A stretch of DNA of 13,691 nt from JBAXBF01 sp034429745 (GTDB lineage: Bacteria; Chloroflexota; Anaerolineae; Anaerolineales; DRKV01). A model generated the notes under the pieces. The model made no database searches. It was not told where the DNA came from and saw nothing but the letters and a program-made list of their open reading frames with translations. Shown here one piece after another: positions 6,556 through 13,686 of the stretch. Location: positions 1 through 13,691 of the forward strand of contig DAOUFY010000046.1 in NCBI GenBank assembly GCA_034429745.1, in the 5' to 3' direction. The position numbers and the translations under genes were made by a program. Each line of letters begins with the position of its first letter. Within the stretch, counting starts at the first letter, position 1.

Positions 6556-6589
6556 AAAGAATTACCCAGAGAAATCACTCTGGGTAATT
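6550..6589 (-). terminator. Intrinsic terminator of rpmF
   Basis: A perfect 12-bp stem, AATTACCCAGAG (6560-6571) with CTCTGGGTAATT (6578-6589), closes a 6-nt loop. On the minus strand the stem is followed by TTCTTTTTGTT, a usable U-tract. It lies 67 nt after the rpmF stop. There is no good T-run on the plus-strand side, so it works in the rpmF direction. Confidence 0.88.
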
Positions 6590-6656
6590 AGATATATGTT
6601 GAATTAATTATCTATCTAAAATTATTGCCCTAAAATCTCACCATTATAAATCGTGT

Positions 6657-6842
6657 TTACTCTTTCTTCATTTCAATAACTTCACGGCCTTGATAGTACC
6701 CACAGCTTGGGCAAACCCTATGAGGGAGGCGCATTTCCCCACAATTGGGGCAGGCAACGAGATTTCTTGGTATTAAAGCATCATGGGCACGCCGCCGATT
6801 GCGTCGCCCGATGGAAAGTTTTCTCTTTGGACGGGGTGTCAT
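6657..6842 (-). CDS. rpmF: 50S ribosomal protein L32
   Basis: The product has 61 residues. L32 is a small component of the large ribosomal subunit. The start 'TPRPKRKLSIGRRNRRRAHDAL' features (basic, 'PKRKxSxxRRxRRRAH') and the zinc ribbon with Cys31, Cys34, Cys44 and Cys47 in 'CPNCGEMRLPHRVCPSCGYY' are diagnostic. All four zinc ligands are present, so this is the zinc-containing form. The ATG at 6840-6842 has AAGGAG 8 nt upstream. It is transcribed alone, from a consensus promoter at 6888-6916 to a strong terminator at 6560-6589, although the next operon on the same strand starts immediately after. Confidence 0.98.
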   Translation of the reverse strand: MTPRPKRKLSIGRRNRRRAHDALIPRNLVACPNCGEMRLPHRVCPSCGYYQGREVIEMKKE

Positions 6843-6887
6843 AACATTTACTCCTTATGTTGTGTCTTCTCTAATAAAAACGTATGG

Positions 6888-6916
6888 ATTATAAGATTGA
6901 AATTGTTCCCTGTCAA
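6888..6916 (-). promoter_or_regulatory. Consensus sigma-70 promoter of rpmF
   Basis: On the minus strand TTGACA (6911-6916) is followed by exactly 17 bp and then TATAAT (6888-6893). This is a full match to the housekeeping consensus, in keeping with a highly expressed ribosomal gene. It gives a leader of about 40 nt before the rpmF start. Confidence 0.92.
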
Positions 6917-6942
6917 GGATTTTTTAATAACACTTTCCTATC

Positions 6943-6969
6943 CATACCACATTACTTTTATGGTATGAT
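6943..6969 (+). promoter_or_regulatory. Extended -10 promoter with inverted repeat upstream of the prenyltransferase gene
   Basis: TGG followed by TATGAT (6961-6969) forms an extended -10 element that can work without a clear -35. The same bases are part of an inverted repeat: CATACCA at 6943-6949 and TGGTATG at 6961-6967, with 11 bp between. A protein binding both arms would cover the -10 box. An alternative -10, TATAAA, lies near 6978. The promoter is predicted by eye only. Confidence 0.4.
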
Positions 6970-7028
6970 TATTCATTATAAAATCACAAAAAAACCAAAT
7001 AAGTAAATTTATCTCTTGGAGGAAAAAT

Positions 7029-7928
7029 ATGAAATTTCATACATGGCTTGGCCCGATGCGTCTTCCCTTTGTTATATTATCCCCAATTTGTGTGTTGCTT
7101 GGTCTAGCATGTGCGATATATACTGATGGCACTGTAAATCCTTTGTATTTTATACTTTTCATGATTGCTGCAGTATCAGCTCATATTAGTGTTAATGCTT
7201 TTAATGAATATCTAGATTTTAAGAGTGGTCTAGATGAAAAAACCTCCCGAACACCTTTCAGCGGTGGTAGCGGCACTTTGCCTCAAAATCCCCAATCTGC
7301 CCATCATGCCCTAATTGTCGCTTGGGTTACATTCATTATTTCTTCGATAATTGGCGTATATTTTGTATATCTGCGCGGTCTCTTCATGTTCTTTGTTTTT
7401 GCTAGTTCTTTATTTATTATTCTCACCTATACTCCCTGGATCACACGCTTGCCAGCCTTTAGTTTACTAGCTCCGGGTTTTGGTTTCGGAACATCAATGG
7501 TCATGGGTACGGCATTTGCATTAACTGGAAAAGTTACTTGGACAGCGTTTTTCGCCTCTCTCATTCCCTTTTTTCTGGTAAATAATCTTTTACTACTCAA
7601 TCAGTTTCCTGATGTTGAAGCTGATAAAAGTGTAGGACGGAAAAATTACCCCATTATTTTAGGAAGAGAAAGGAGTGCTTTAATTTTTACGTCCTTCATT
7701 GTTTTAACTTATTTATCACTTATATGCGGAGTTCTACTGGGATTTTTACCATGGCATAGCTTAATAGCTGTAGCCACACTAGCAATAGCTTTTCCATTGG
7801 TTAGAGGCGTAAAAGCATTCGCTGATAACATTCCACAACTAATCCGTTACCTTGGTTTCAACGTCGTATTAAACCTACTGACACCCTTATTTGTCGCTCT
7901 GGGTCTCTTCATTTCGTATGGAAGATAA
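7029..7928 (+). CDS. UbiA-superfamily prenyltransferase (MenA/UbiA-like)
   Basis: The product has 299 residues and is a multi-pass membrane enzyme that joins a polyprenyl chain from its diphosphate to an aromatic or related acceptor. Two acidic magnesium/diphosphate-binding motifs are visible: 'NAFNEYLDFKSGLDEKT' at 56-72 (Asn56, Glu60, Asp63, Asp69) and 'NQFPDVEADKSVGRKNYPI' at 191-209 (Asp195, Asp199). Between the first motif and the third helix is 'SRTPFSGGSGTLP' at 73-85. About eight hydrophobic helices are spread over the protein. The ATG has GGAGG 7 nt upstream. The gene stands alone on the plus strand, divergent from rpmF, and is followed within 20 nt by a strong terminator. The acceptor could be dihydroxynaphthoate (menaquinone), hydroxybenzoate or another molecule. 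No quinone gene is adjacent to decide. Confidence 0.9.
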   Translation: MKFHTWLGPMRLPFVILSPICVLLGLACAIYTDGTVNPLYFILFMIAAVSAHISVNAFNEYLDFKSGLDEKTSRTPFSGGSGTLPQNPQSAHHALIVAWVTFIISSIIGVYFVYLRGLFMFFVFASSLFIILTYTPWITRLPAFSLLAPGFGFGTSMVMGTAFALTGKVTWTAFFASLIPFFLVNNLLLLNQFPDVEADKSVGRKNYPIILGRERSALIFTSFIVLTYLSLICGVLLGFLPWHSLIAVATLAIAFPLVRGVKAFADNIPQLIRYLGFNVVLNLLTPLFVALGLFISYGR

Positions 7929-8550
7929 TCCTAGCTCCAGCCAAAAAAGATCTGCCCAATCGCCTAACAACGATTGGGTAGATCTTTTATTAAACGCTAT
8001 ATCCACGCTCACAATATCAAATCAATCATTTTTTCCCCTCATCCTTAAGTCTCAACATCATGAAGATTATAAAATGATATTGACCGAATCTTCCATAATC
8101 CAAAAAACAAACCTCTATTTAAGTTCAATTAACCCAAAAGTGAAAATTAATTATCAAAACGCATTGGTTAATGCAATTATGGATATCGGGGGTAAACAAT
8201 GCTTTCCTCACTATAAATCGCTTCAGCTTGTTCCAATGGAAATAGTCTATCCCTTATCAGGGGGCCGTGGTCTGTGGCATGTCCGTGATCCGCGCTGCAA
8301 GATTGTTTGCGAAACATTAAGAAAAATAGTTGATTTTGTTAGAAAACAACCTGAACAATTGCCTGTTGATCGGGATTATGTAAATGGAATTCGCGCCTCA
8401 TCGAGCTTTGAGGATATCAATAACACCTTTATTGATTTCATTTCAAGAAACATAGGGGGGATTCCTAAGGACATCCCCCACTTAGAAAACCATTTAAAGC
8501 GCTGTTTACTATCTAGATCTTTGTATCTGATGTTCTATTCTTTCTCATAA
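7918..8550 (+). CDS. Unrecognised open frame, hypothetical protein
   Basis: I do not recognise this protein. From the ATG at 7918 it would have 210 residues. An upstream ATG at 7891 lies deep inside the prenyltransferase gene and is less likely. A later ATG at 8074 would give 158 residues. Over 200 codons without a stop in such AT-rich DNA argue for a real or recently decayed gene. The product is soluble, with no signal peptide or membrane helix. Four cysteines (95, 127, 131, 196 in the long form) are seen, and a central block 'GGRGLWHVRDPRCKIVCETL' at 115-134. The first start overlaps the prenyltransferase stop by 11 nt and has no good ribosome site, and a strong terminator hairpin (7945-7988) lies within the first 24 codons. 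The 3' end overlaps the converging permease gene by 16 nt. Coding status and start are uncertain. Confidence 0.42.
   Translation: MEDNPSSSQKRSAQSPNNDWVDLLLNAISTLTISNQSFFPLILKSQHHEDYKMILTESSIIQKTNLYLSSINPKVKINYQNALVNAIMDIGGKQCFPHYKSLQLVPMEIVYPLSGGRGLWHVRDPRCKIVCETLRKIVDFVRKQPEQLPVDRDYVNGIRASSSFEDINNTFIDFISRNIGGIPKDIPHLENHLKRCLLSRSLYLMFYSFS
7945..7988 (+). terminator. Strong intrinsic terminator after the prenyltransferase gene, possibly bidirectional
   Basis: The arms AAAAGATCTGCCCAATCG (7945-7962) and CGATTGGGTAGATCTTTT (7971-7988) pair over 18 positions with one G-T wobble and an 8-nt loop. On the plus strand the stem ends in CTTTTATT. On the minus strand it ends in a run of six T (complement of 7943-7948). 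It starts 17 nt after the stop codon at 7926-7928, the normal place for a terminator. It could also stop the minus-strand importer transcript coming from 8535. Confidence 0.85.
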
Positions 8551-9848
8551 GGTTTACCACCCGCGGCAGGTGGAATGCTTTTTCCAATTACCCCCGCTAA
8601 GGCAATAATAGTTACAATATAAGGCAGCATTCCTTCAAATTGATAAGGCACTTCAATATTCAAAATAGGAATCCTAACAGATAATATCTGAAGTTTGAAT
8701 TGCAGCGCATCGCTGAAACCAAAAAGCAAAGCTGCTAAAAACGCACCGATAGGATTCCATTTTCCAAAAATCATCGCAGCTAAGGCAATAAACCCCTTTC
8801 CATTTGTCATTAAATCTTCAAACGTGCCTGTCGTCTCTAAAGAAAACCATGCACCTCCTAAGCCAGCTATTAAACCAGCTGCAATCACATTCGCATATCG
8901 TATAAAATATACATTAATACCCAACGTATCCGCTGCTCTTGGATGTTCACCCACTGAACGCGTTCTCAAACCCCATGGTGTGTAAAATAAAATAAGATGA
9001 GAAAGAATAACTAACAAAAACATCGCATACACCATTGGTTGCAATTCTAGTAAAAATCCTAGGATGGGAATCCCGCGGATAACATCATTGAGTGGGCCTA
9101 ATCCAATCATACTTAAAAGACTATCTTTCTTTGCTATTACATAAGGAAATATTCCCGGCGCGCCAAAGGGGTTGGTTAAGAGAAACAATCGCCTTACAAA
9201 TCCAGTTATTCCAACGGCTAATACATTAATAGCTGTACCACTGACAATTTGATCCACTTTGAATTGAATAGATAATATCGCATGGATAGTGGACATTATT
9301 CCTGCCGATAGCATAGCTGCAATTAAGCCAATCCACATGTTCTGAGTATATAAAGAAATGGCAAAACCGATACCGGCTGCTGTTAGCATCATTCCTTCAA
9401 TTGCAATATTAAAAACCCCAGAACGTTCACACCAAATTCCTGCCATTGAACCTATTGCTATTGGGGTAGCTAGACGAATACTATCGCGAATCATACCCAA
9501 CATATCTATGCTTCCACCAGCAGCCGCCCATATTAATATCGCAAAAATGAACAGTCCAAAATTTACTCCCAACAATATCAAATTATGATTTTCTTTAAAC
9601 TTTAAAAACCATGATATAAAAAAGGATATGATGTAGAATAACCCTAACCCTATCATGAATAGCTGACTTGGAAAAGGTATGTGGCCTACATCTCCAAAAG
9701 TAAACCTAGAGACTTGTTGGGCATTTAAACCTGTATATGCAATATACAGCAACAATATCCCCAACACCAAGTATATAGTTCCAAAAATTTTAGCCCGTTT
9801 TCGAGCAGCCACTTCCTCTAAACTACCGCTATAAGAAGCTGTTGCCAT
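8535..9848 (-). CDS. Nucleoside-type ABC importer, permease subunit 2 (NupQ/YufQ-like)
   Basis: The product has 437 residues and is one of two membrane subunits that form the import channel. The family core is clear: 'ERSGVFNIAIEGMML' at 141-155, 'FKVDQIVSGTAINVLAVGIT' at 196-215, 'GLRTRSVGEHPRAADTLGI' at 293-311 and 'GKGFIALAAMIFGKWNPIGA' at 350-369. It belongs to the branched-chain/monosaccharide-type permease fold (BPD_transp_2). The first 115 or so residues are additional to typical members of about 310-320 residues and hold about three hydrophobic helices (near 21-40, 62-82 and 90-110). The ATG at 9846-9848 begins 3 nt after the stop of the first permease. Its GGAGGAGG site is written in the last codons of that gene, so translation is coupled. 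It is the last gene of the importer operon and converges on the unrecognised frame with a 16-nt overlap. Confidence 0.93.
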   Translation of the reverse strand: MATASYSGSLEEVAARKRAKIFGTIYLVLGILLLYIAYTGLNAQQVSRFTFGDVGHIPFPSQLFMIGLGLFYIISFFISWFLKFKENHNLILLGVNFGLFIFAILIWAAAGGSIDMLGMIRDSIRLATPIAIGSMAGIWCERSGVFNIAIEGMMLTAAGIGFAISLYTQNMWIGLIAAMLSAGIMSTIHAILSIQFKVDQIVSGTAINVLAVGITGFVRRLFLLTNPFGAPGIFPYVIAKKDSLLSMIGLGPLNDVIRGIPILGFLLELQPMVYAMFLLVILSHLILFYTPWGLRTRSVGEHPRAADTLGINVYFIRYANVIAAGLIAGLGGAWFSLETTGTFEDLMTNGKGFIALAAMIFGKWNPIGAFLAALLFGFSDALQFKLQILSVRIPILNIEVPYQFEGMLPYIVTIIALAGVIGKSIPPAAGGKPYEKE

Positions 9849-9851
9849 GAT

Positions 9852-11027
9852 TTATCCTCCTCCCCAGCCTCTCGTGAAGACTAATTGGCTTTCACCTTTT
9901 TGTTTTATCCGATACAGCCAGCGGATCATCTGGTCTGCTGCAACGAACATAATAACCAAAGCCTGTACAATATTAATTAAATCTATACTCATATTTGATC
10001 TAACCTGCATCAGACTTGCTCCATTACGTAAAGCTCCCCATAACAGCGCAGCCGGAATGATCCCAATCGGGTTGGATTTTGCCAATAATGCAACAGCAAT
10101 AGAATCAAATCCATAGCCAGTAGCAAAAATAGCTTTCAGCGTGTAGTTTACGCCCAATTGTTGAATTGCACCAGCTAACCCCGCTAAAGCTCCCGACATT
10201 GCCATAGCGATCATAAAGTTTTTTGCAACGTTCATACCCGCATAGCGTGCTACGCTTGGGTTAGCCCCTACAGTTCTTATTTCAAAACCAATAGTGGTTT
10301 TAAACAAAATCCAATATATAACAACTACCATTACTAGCGCAACAATAATTCCAATATTCACTCTTAAATCCAACATAGGAAATAAACGTGGCAGCTTAGC
10401 TGAATCTAAAATAAACGGTGTTTGATCCAAGCTTGCCGTGGGATCTCTTAAAGGTCCTCGGACTAACCAATCTATTGTCTTTACACCGATATAATTCAGC
10501 ATTATTGTATTGATCACTTCATGGGTGCCAAAACGTGCTTTCAAATAGCCTGGAATGGATGCAAATAATCCCCCTCCGATCATAGCTGCAACCATGCAAA
10601 GAGGAATATGTAGAATCGGTGGCAATGATACAGCATATCCAACGATAACAGCACATATTGAGCCAACATAAAACTGCCCTTCAGCCCCTATATTGAAGAG
10701 ACCACAATGAAATCCTACCGCTACAGCTAATCCCGCCAATATGTAAGGTGTTGTAGCAATCAGAGTCTCACTCAATGCACGCAGAGAGCCAAAAGCCCCC
10801 TGAAAAAGTCCTACATATGCTGCCACTAACGTTTCAAAAGGTGATCTTCCATTCGTAACTGCAACACCCTTAAACCCAGAAGATATTCCTTGAGCTACCA
10901 TTTCAGATACTACAATAATTACCGCACCAATTATCAAGGCAGTAATCACGGCTAATACTGGCACGATGACTTCAATTAATTTTCCCCGATCAAATTTTAC
11001 TTTTGATTCCTGCAATGTTACACCCAT
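9852..11027 (-). CDS. Nucleoside-type ABC importer, permease subunit 1 (NupP/YufP-like)
   Basis: The product has 391 residues and is a multi-pass membrane protein of the BPD_transp_2 type. Diagnostic blocks are 'FNIGAEGQFYVGS' at 111-123, 'FGTHEVINTIMLNYIG' at 166-181 and 'FEIRTVGANPSVARYAGM' at 248-265, the loop thought to contact the ATPase. A first membrane helix at about 18-41 is followed by a periplasm-side loop before the channel core. The ATG at 11025-11027 has GAGGA 8 nt upstream and follows the ATPase stop by 13 nt. The protein ends in RGWGGG, whose codons supply the ribosome site of the next gene. Together with the partner permease it would carry nucleosides or a similar ligand delivered by the lipoprotein. 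The ligand is inferred from family and gene order, not from visible residues. Confidence 0.93.
   Translation of the reverse strand: MGVTLQESKVKFDRGKLIEVIVPVLAVITALIIGAVIIVVSEMVAQGISSGFKGVAVTNGRSPFETLVAAYVGLFQGAFGSLRALSETLIATTPYILAGLAVAVGFHCGLFNIGAEGQFYVGSICAVIVGYAVSLPPILHIPLCMVAAMIGGGLFASIPGYLKARFGTHEVINTIMLNYIGVKTIDWLVRGPLRDPTASLDQTPFILDSAKLPRLFPMLDLRVNIGIIVALVMVVVIYWILFKTTIGFEIRTVGANPSVARYAGMNVAKNFMIAMAMSGALAGLAGAIQQLGVNYTLKAIFATGYGFDSIAVALLAKSNPIGIIPAALLWGALRNGASLMQVRSNMSIDLINIVQALVIMFVAADQMIRWLYRIKQKGESQLVFTRGWGGG
9856..9863 (-). promoter_or_regulatory. Ribosome site of permease 2, encoded by the Gly-Gly-Gly tail of permease 1
   Basis: On the minus strand GGAGGAGG ends 7 nt before the ATG at 9846-9848. 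These bases are also the final glycine codons of the preceding permease. The C-terminal glycines may exist mainly to hold this site. Confidence 0.8.
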
Positions 11028-11040
11028 TGTTTTTCCTCTT

Positions 11041-12585
11041 TTATTTGTTAGTCATATTTTTTATACCCGCCATTCGTAATCCTAAAGTCTCACGGTCTGC
11101 CTCGTTGGCGTCCACAGTGTCAATAATTTGTCCCCGATACATAACTGCTATTCTGTCTGAAAGCGACATAATTTCATCTAATTCTGCTGAGACCAATAAA
11201 ACAGCAACACCGGCATCCCTTTGCTCAATAATTCTGCTGTGGATAAATTCAATTGAACCAACATCTAAACCTCGTGTTGGTTGCGAAGCGATCAGTAGTG
11301 ATATAGGTCGAGAAAACTCTCTAGCAACCACCATTTTCTGTTGGTTGCCACCAGACAACGATTTGCCTAATGTATAGACAGAAGGAGTACGAATATCATA
11401 TTGTTGGACTAATTCTCTTGCGTGTTGCTCAATCATCCGATGATCGAGCCATAACCTGTCTTTGGAAAACGGCGGTTGATAATAGCTGCATAAAACAAGA
11501 TTATCTGCAACGGAATAGCTTAATACCATGCCATATTCATGTCTATCTTCAGGTACATGAGCTACTCCATTTTGAATAATTTCACGTGACGGAGCATTCG
11601 TAATATCTTTATCTTTGAGATATATTGATCCACCGCTTGCCCTTCTAAGACCTGTTAATGCTTCAACCAATTCCGTCTGTCCATTCCCTTGTACACCAGC
11701 AATACCTAGTACTTCGCCAGCCCGAACATAAAAACTCGCTCCATTTACCGCTTCGTACCCTCTTTTGTCTTTTACATATAAATTTTCAACTCTTAATACA
11801 ATCTCTTTCGGATTTGGTGGACCCTTTGGAACAGTTAATATTACCTCGCGGCCAACCATCATAGAAGCTAATGACGCTTCTGTAGCTTCAGAGGGTGTTG
11901 TAGATCCGACAACTTTTCCATTTCTTAATACAGTAATCCGATCGGATATTTCTAAAACCTCTTTCAGTTTATGTGAAATAAAAATTACAGATATTCCTCT
12001 CTCAACTAATGAGCGTAGCACCTTAAACAAATCTTCGGTCTCTTGTGGTGTTAAAACAGCTGTAGGTTCATCGAGAATGAGAATTTGTGCGCCCCTGTAT
12101 AATGCTTTGATTATTTCTACCCTCTGTTGAGTTCCTACAGGCAAGTCCTTCACATAAGCGTCCGGATCAATATCAAGACCGTATTGATGAGATAATTTTC
12201 GAATTTCTTCTTTCGCGGTCAATATGTCTATCTTACCAAATTTTCCGAGAAAAGATAATGCCCGCGTCTTTTCTACCCCCAAAATGATGTTTTCAGTTAC
12301 GGTCATCACAGGTATCAACATAAAATGTTGGTGAACCATTCCTAAGCCCAACTTAATGGCATCATGAGGGTTCGATATGTTTATTAATTTCCCATCAATA
12401 TAAATCTCTCCTTCATCAGGGTGATACAAACCATAAAGAATATTCATAAGCGTTGTTTTCCCGGCACCGTTTTCACCTAATAAAGCATGAATTTCACCTT
12501 TCTTCAGGTCGAAATCAATCTTATCGTTTGCCAGTACTCCCGGAAAACGCTTTGTAATACCTTTCATCTGCATGGCTAATGTCAT
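11041..12585 (-). CDS. Nucleoside-type ABC importer, double-domain ATPase (NupO/YufO-like)
   Basis: The product has 514 residues and two ATP-binding domains in one chain, the usual form for this family. Domain 1 has Walker A GENGAGKTT at 37-45, Q-loop Gln86, a signature 'LPVGTQQR' at 148-155, Walker B 'ILILDEP' at 168-174 and the switch His205. Domain 2 has a degenerate Walker A 'GVQGNGQTE' at 297-305 without the GKT lysine, 'VPEDRHEYG' at 344-352, a good signature 'LSGGNQQ' at 410-416 and a Walker B 'LLIASQPTRGLD' at 430-441 with Gln instead of the catalytic Glu. One competent and one degenerate site is normal for sugar and nucleoside importers of this type. The ATG at 12583-12585 has GAGG 7 nt upstream. 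The gene follows the lipoprotein gene after a terminator and precedes both permeases. Confidence 0.95.
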   Translation of the reverse strand: MTLAMQMKGITKRFPGVLANDKIDFDLKKGEIHALLGENGAGKTTLMNILYGLYHPDEGEIYIDGKLINISNPHDAIKLGLGMVHQHFMLIPVMTVTENIILGVEKTRALSFLGKFGKIDILTAKEEIRKLSHQYGLDIDPDAYVKDLPVGTQQRVEIIKALYRGAQILILDEPTAVLTPQETEDLFKVLRSLVERGISVIFISHKLKEVLEISDRITVLRNGKVVGSTTPSEATEASLASMMVGREVILTVPKGPPNPKEIVLRVENLYVKDKRGYEAVNGASFYVRAGEVLGIAGVQGNGQTELVEALTGLRRASGGSIYLKDKDITNAPSREIIQNGVAHVPEDRHEYGMVLSYSVADNLVLCSYYQPPFSKDRLWLDHRMIEQHARELVQQYDIRTPSVYTLGKSLSGGNQQKMVVAREFSRPISLLIASQPTRGLDVGSIEFIHSRIIEQRDAGVAVLLVSAELDEIMSLSDRIAVMYRGQIIDTVDANEADRETLGLRMAGIKNMTNK

Positions 12586-12599
12586 TTGGTACCTCGTAT

Positions 12600-12632
12600 A
12601 AAAAAAGGCGGTAAGTTATGCTTCTTACCGCC
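12600..12632 (-). terminator. Intrinsic terminator between the lipoprotein and ATPase genes
   Basis: A 9-bp GC-rich stem, GGCGGTAAG (12607-12615) with CTTACCGCC (12624-12632), closes an 8-nt loop. On the minus strand it is followed by seven T (complement of 12600-12606). It starts 20 nt after the lipoprotein stop and ends 14 nt before the ATPase start. It probably lets only part of the transcripts continue, so that the binding protein is made in excess. Confidence 0.88.
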
Positions 12633-12652
12633 CTTGAATGACCCTTATTTAG

Positions 12653-13678
12653 TTATTTTAAATCTCCTGTAACTGGATCAACCCCAGTATCTAATTCACC
12701 AGACGCCATCTTCTTAAAGATTTCATCTAATTTAGCTTTAATCTCAGGAGAGATATCCTTTTCTGTATCATGGAAAGGAGCTAGTCCAATACCATTGCTT
12801 TTTGCATCGAATACAACTGTACCACCCTTAAAAGTACCTTTGATTGTATCCATTACAGAGGCGTACACGGCATTATCTACTCTTTTCATTGCCGAGCTCA
12901 GCAATTTATCCGCACCTTTCTCCGCTCCATTCTTGAAGGTTGTTAGATATTCATCTTGATCAACACCGATAACGTAAACACCTTGCTGAGCAGCGCCAAG
13001 GATAGCTCCTGACCCAGTTGGACCACCAGCTCCAAAAATTACGTCAGCACCTTCAGCAATTTGTGATTCCGCTGCTGCTTTACCGCGGGCTGGATCCGTA
13101 AATGAGTCAATATAAACACCAACTACTTTGCAATCCGGGCACACATAAGCTACACCCTTTTCATAACCATTGCGGAACTTTTTCACGGGTGGGATTTCCA
13201 TACCAGCAACAATTCCTACTGTCTTGCTTTTGGTCATCTGCCCGGCTAAAGCTCCTGCCAAAAAGCCCGCCTGATCTTCACGGAATACCAATCCTTGAAC
13301 GTTTTTAATGGCGGGATCGTACGAATAGTCCACGATGGAAAAATTGATGTTGGGGTACTTTTCAGCGGCAGCTTTTGTGGTATCTCCCATCATAAAACCA
13401 ACGGTTACAATGTGGGTATATCCTTCGGTTGCAAAAGTTTCAACATTTTTAGTATAGTCGTCAGATGATGTAGTTTCAATGTAATTCAATTCAACCTTAG
13501 CTTCCTCCGCTGCCCGCTTTGCACCTTCATAAGCATATTGGTTGAAAGTACCATCGTTGACCTTACCAACATCGGTTACTAAACCCACTCTTACCTTCGC
13601 TTCTTGTTGACCACAGCTATTAAGAACCAACAAAGCCATTAAAAATAAAGAAATTACTACTAAAAATTTTTTACTCAT
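12653..13678 (-). CDS. BMP/PnrA-family substrate-binding lipoprotein (NupN/YufN-like)
   Basis: The product has 341 residues. A lipoprotein signal peptide is visible: basic MSKK, hydrophobic core to about 19, and the lipobox LNSC with the lipidated Cys22. The mature part is a periplasmic-binding-protein fold of the basic membrane protein (BMP/PnrA) family: 'VGLVTDVGKVNDGTFNQYAY' at 31-50, with the Asp and Phe-Asn pattern used to hold nucleosides in PnrA, then 'FREDQAGFLAGALAG', 'GIVAGMEIPPV' and 'VIFGAGGPTGSGAI', and 'VYVIGVDQDEY' near the hinge. It would capture the ligand outside the membrane and hand it to the permeases. The ATG at 13676-13678 has AGGAG at 13687-13691, the very end of the window, so its promoter is outside. 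It is the first gene of the importer operon within the window. Confidence 0.95.
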   Translation of the reverse strand: MSKKFLVVISLFLMALLVLNSCGQQEAKVRVGLVTDVGKVNDGTFNQYAYEGAKRAAEEAKVELNYIETTSSDDYTKNVETFATEGYTHIVTVGFMMGDTTKAAAEKYPNINFSIVDYSYDPAIKNVQGLVFREDQAGFLAGALAGQMTKSKTVGIVAGMEIPPVKKFRNGYEKGVAYVCPDCKVVGVYIDSFTDPARGKAAAESQIAEGADVIFGAGGPTGSGAILGAAQQGVYVIGVDQDEYLTTFKNGAEKGADKLLSSAMKRVDNAVYASVMDTIKGTFKGGTVVFDAKSNGIGLAPFHDTEKDISPEIKAKLDEIFKKMASGELDTGVDPVTGDLK

Positions 13679-13686
13679 TTTATATA

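Noticed and set aside
7891..7917. Upstream ATG at 7891 as the start of the orphan frame
   Set aside because: It lies deep inside the prenyltransferase coding region, adds only nine residues and has no ribosome site. The ATG at 7918 or 8074 is more plausible.
7990..8073. Independent promoter for the orphan frame after the hairpin
   Set aside because: The best combination (TTGGGT near 7974, TATATC near 7998, 18-bp spacing) matches poorly and overlaps the hairpin.
11256..11292. Catalytic Glu to Gln change in Walker B of ATPase domain 2 as a sign of decay
   Set aside because: A degenerate second domain with 'QPTRG' is, to my knowledge, common in this transporter family, and domain 1 is intact.
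11003..12130. Several antisense frames opposite the ATPase gene
   Set aside because: They lie fully within a well-recognised gene, show no ribosome sites or family features, and look like frame shadows.
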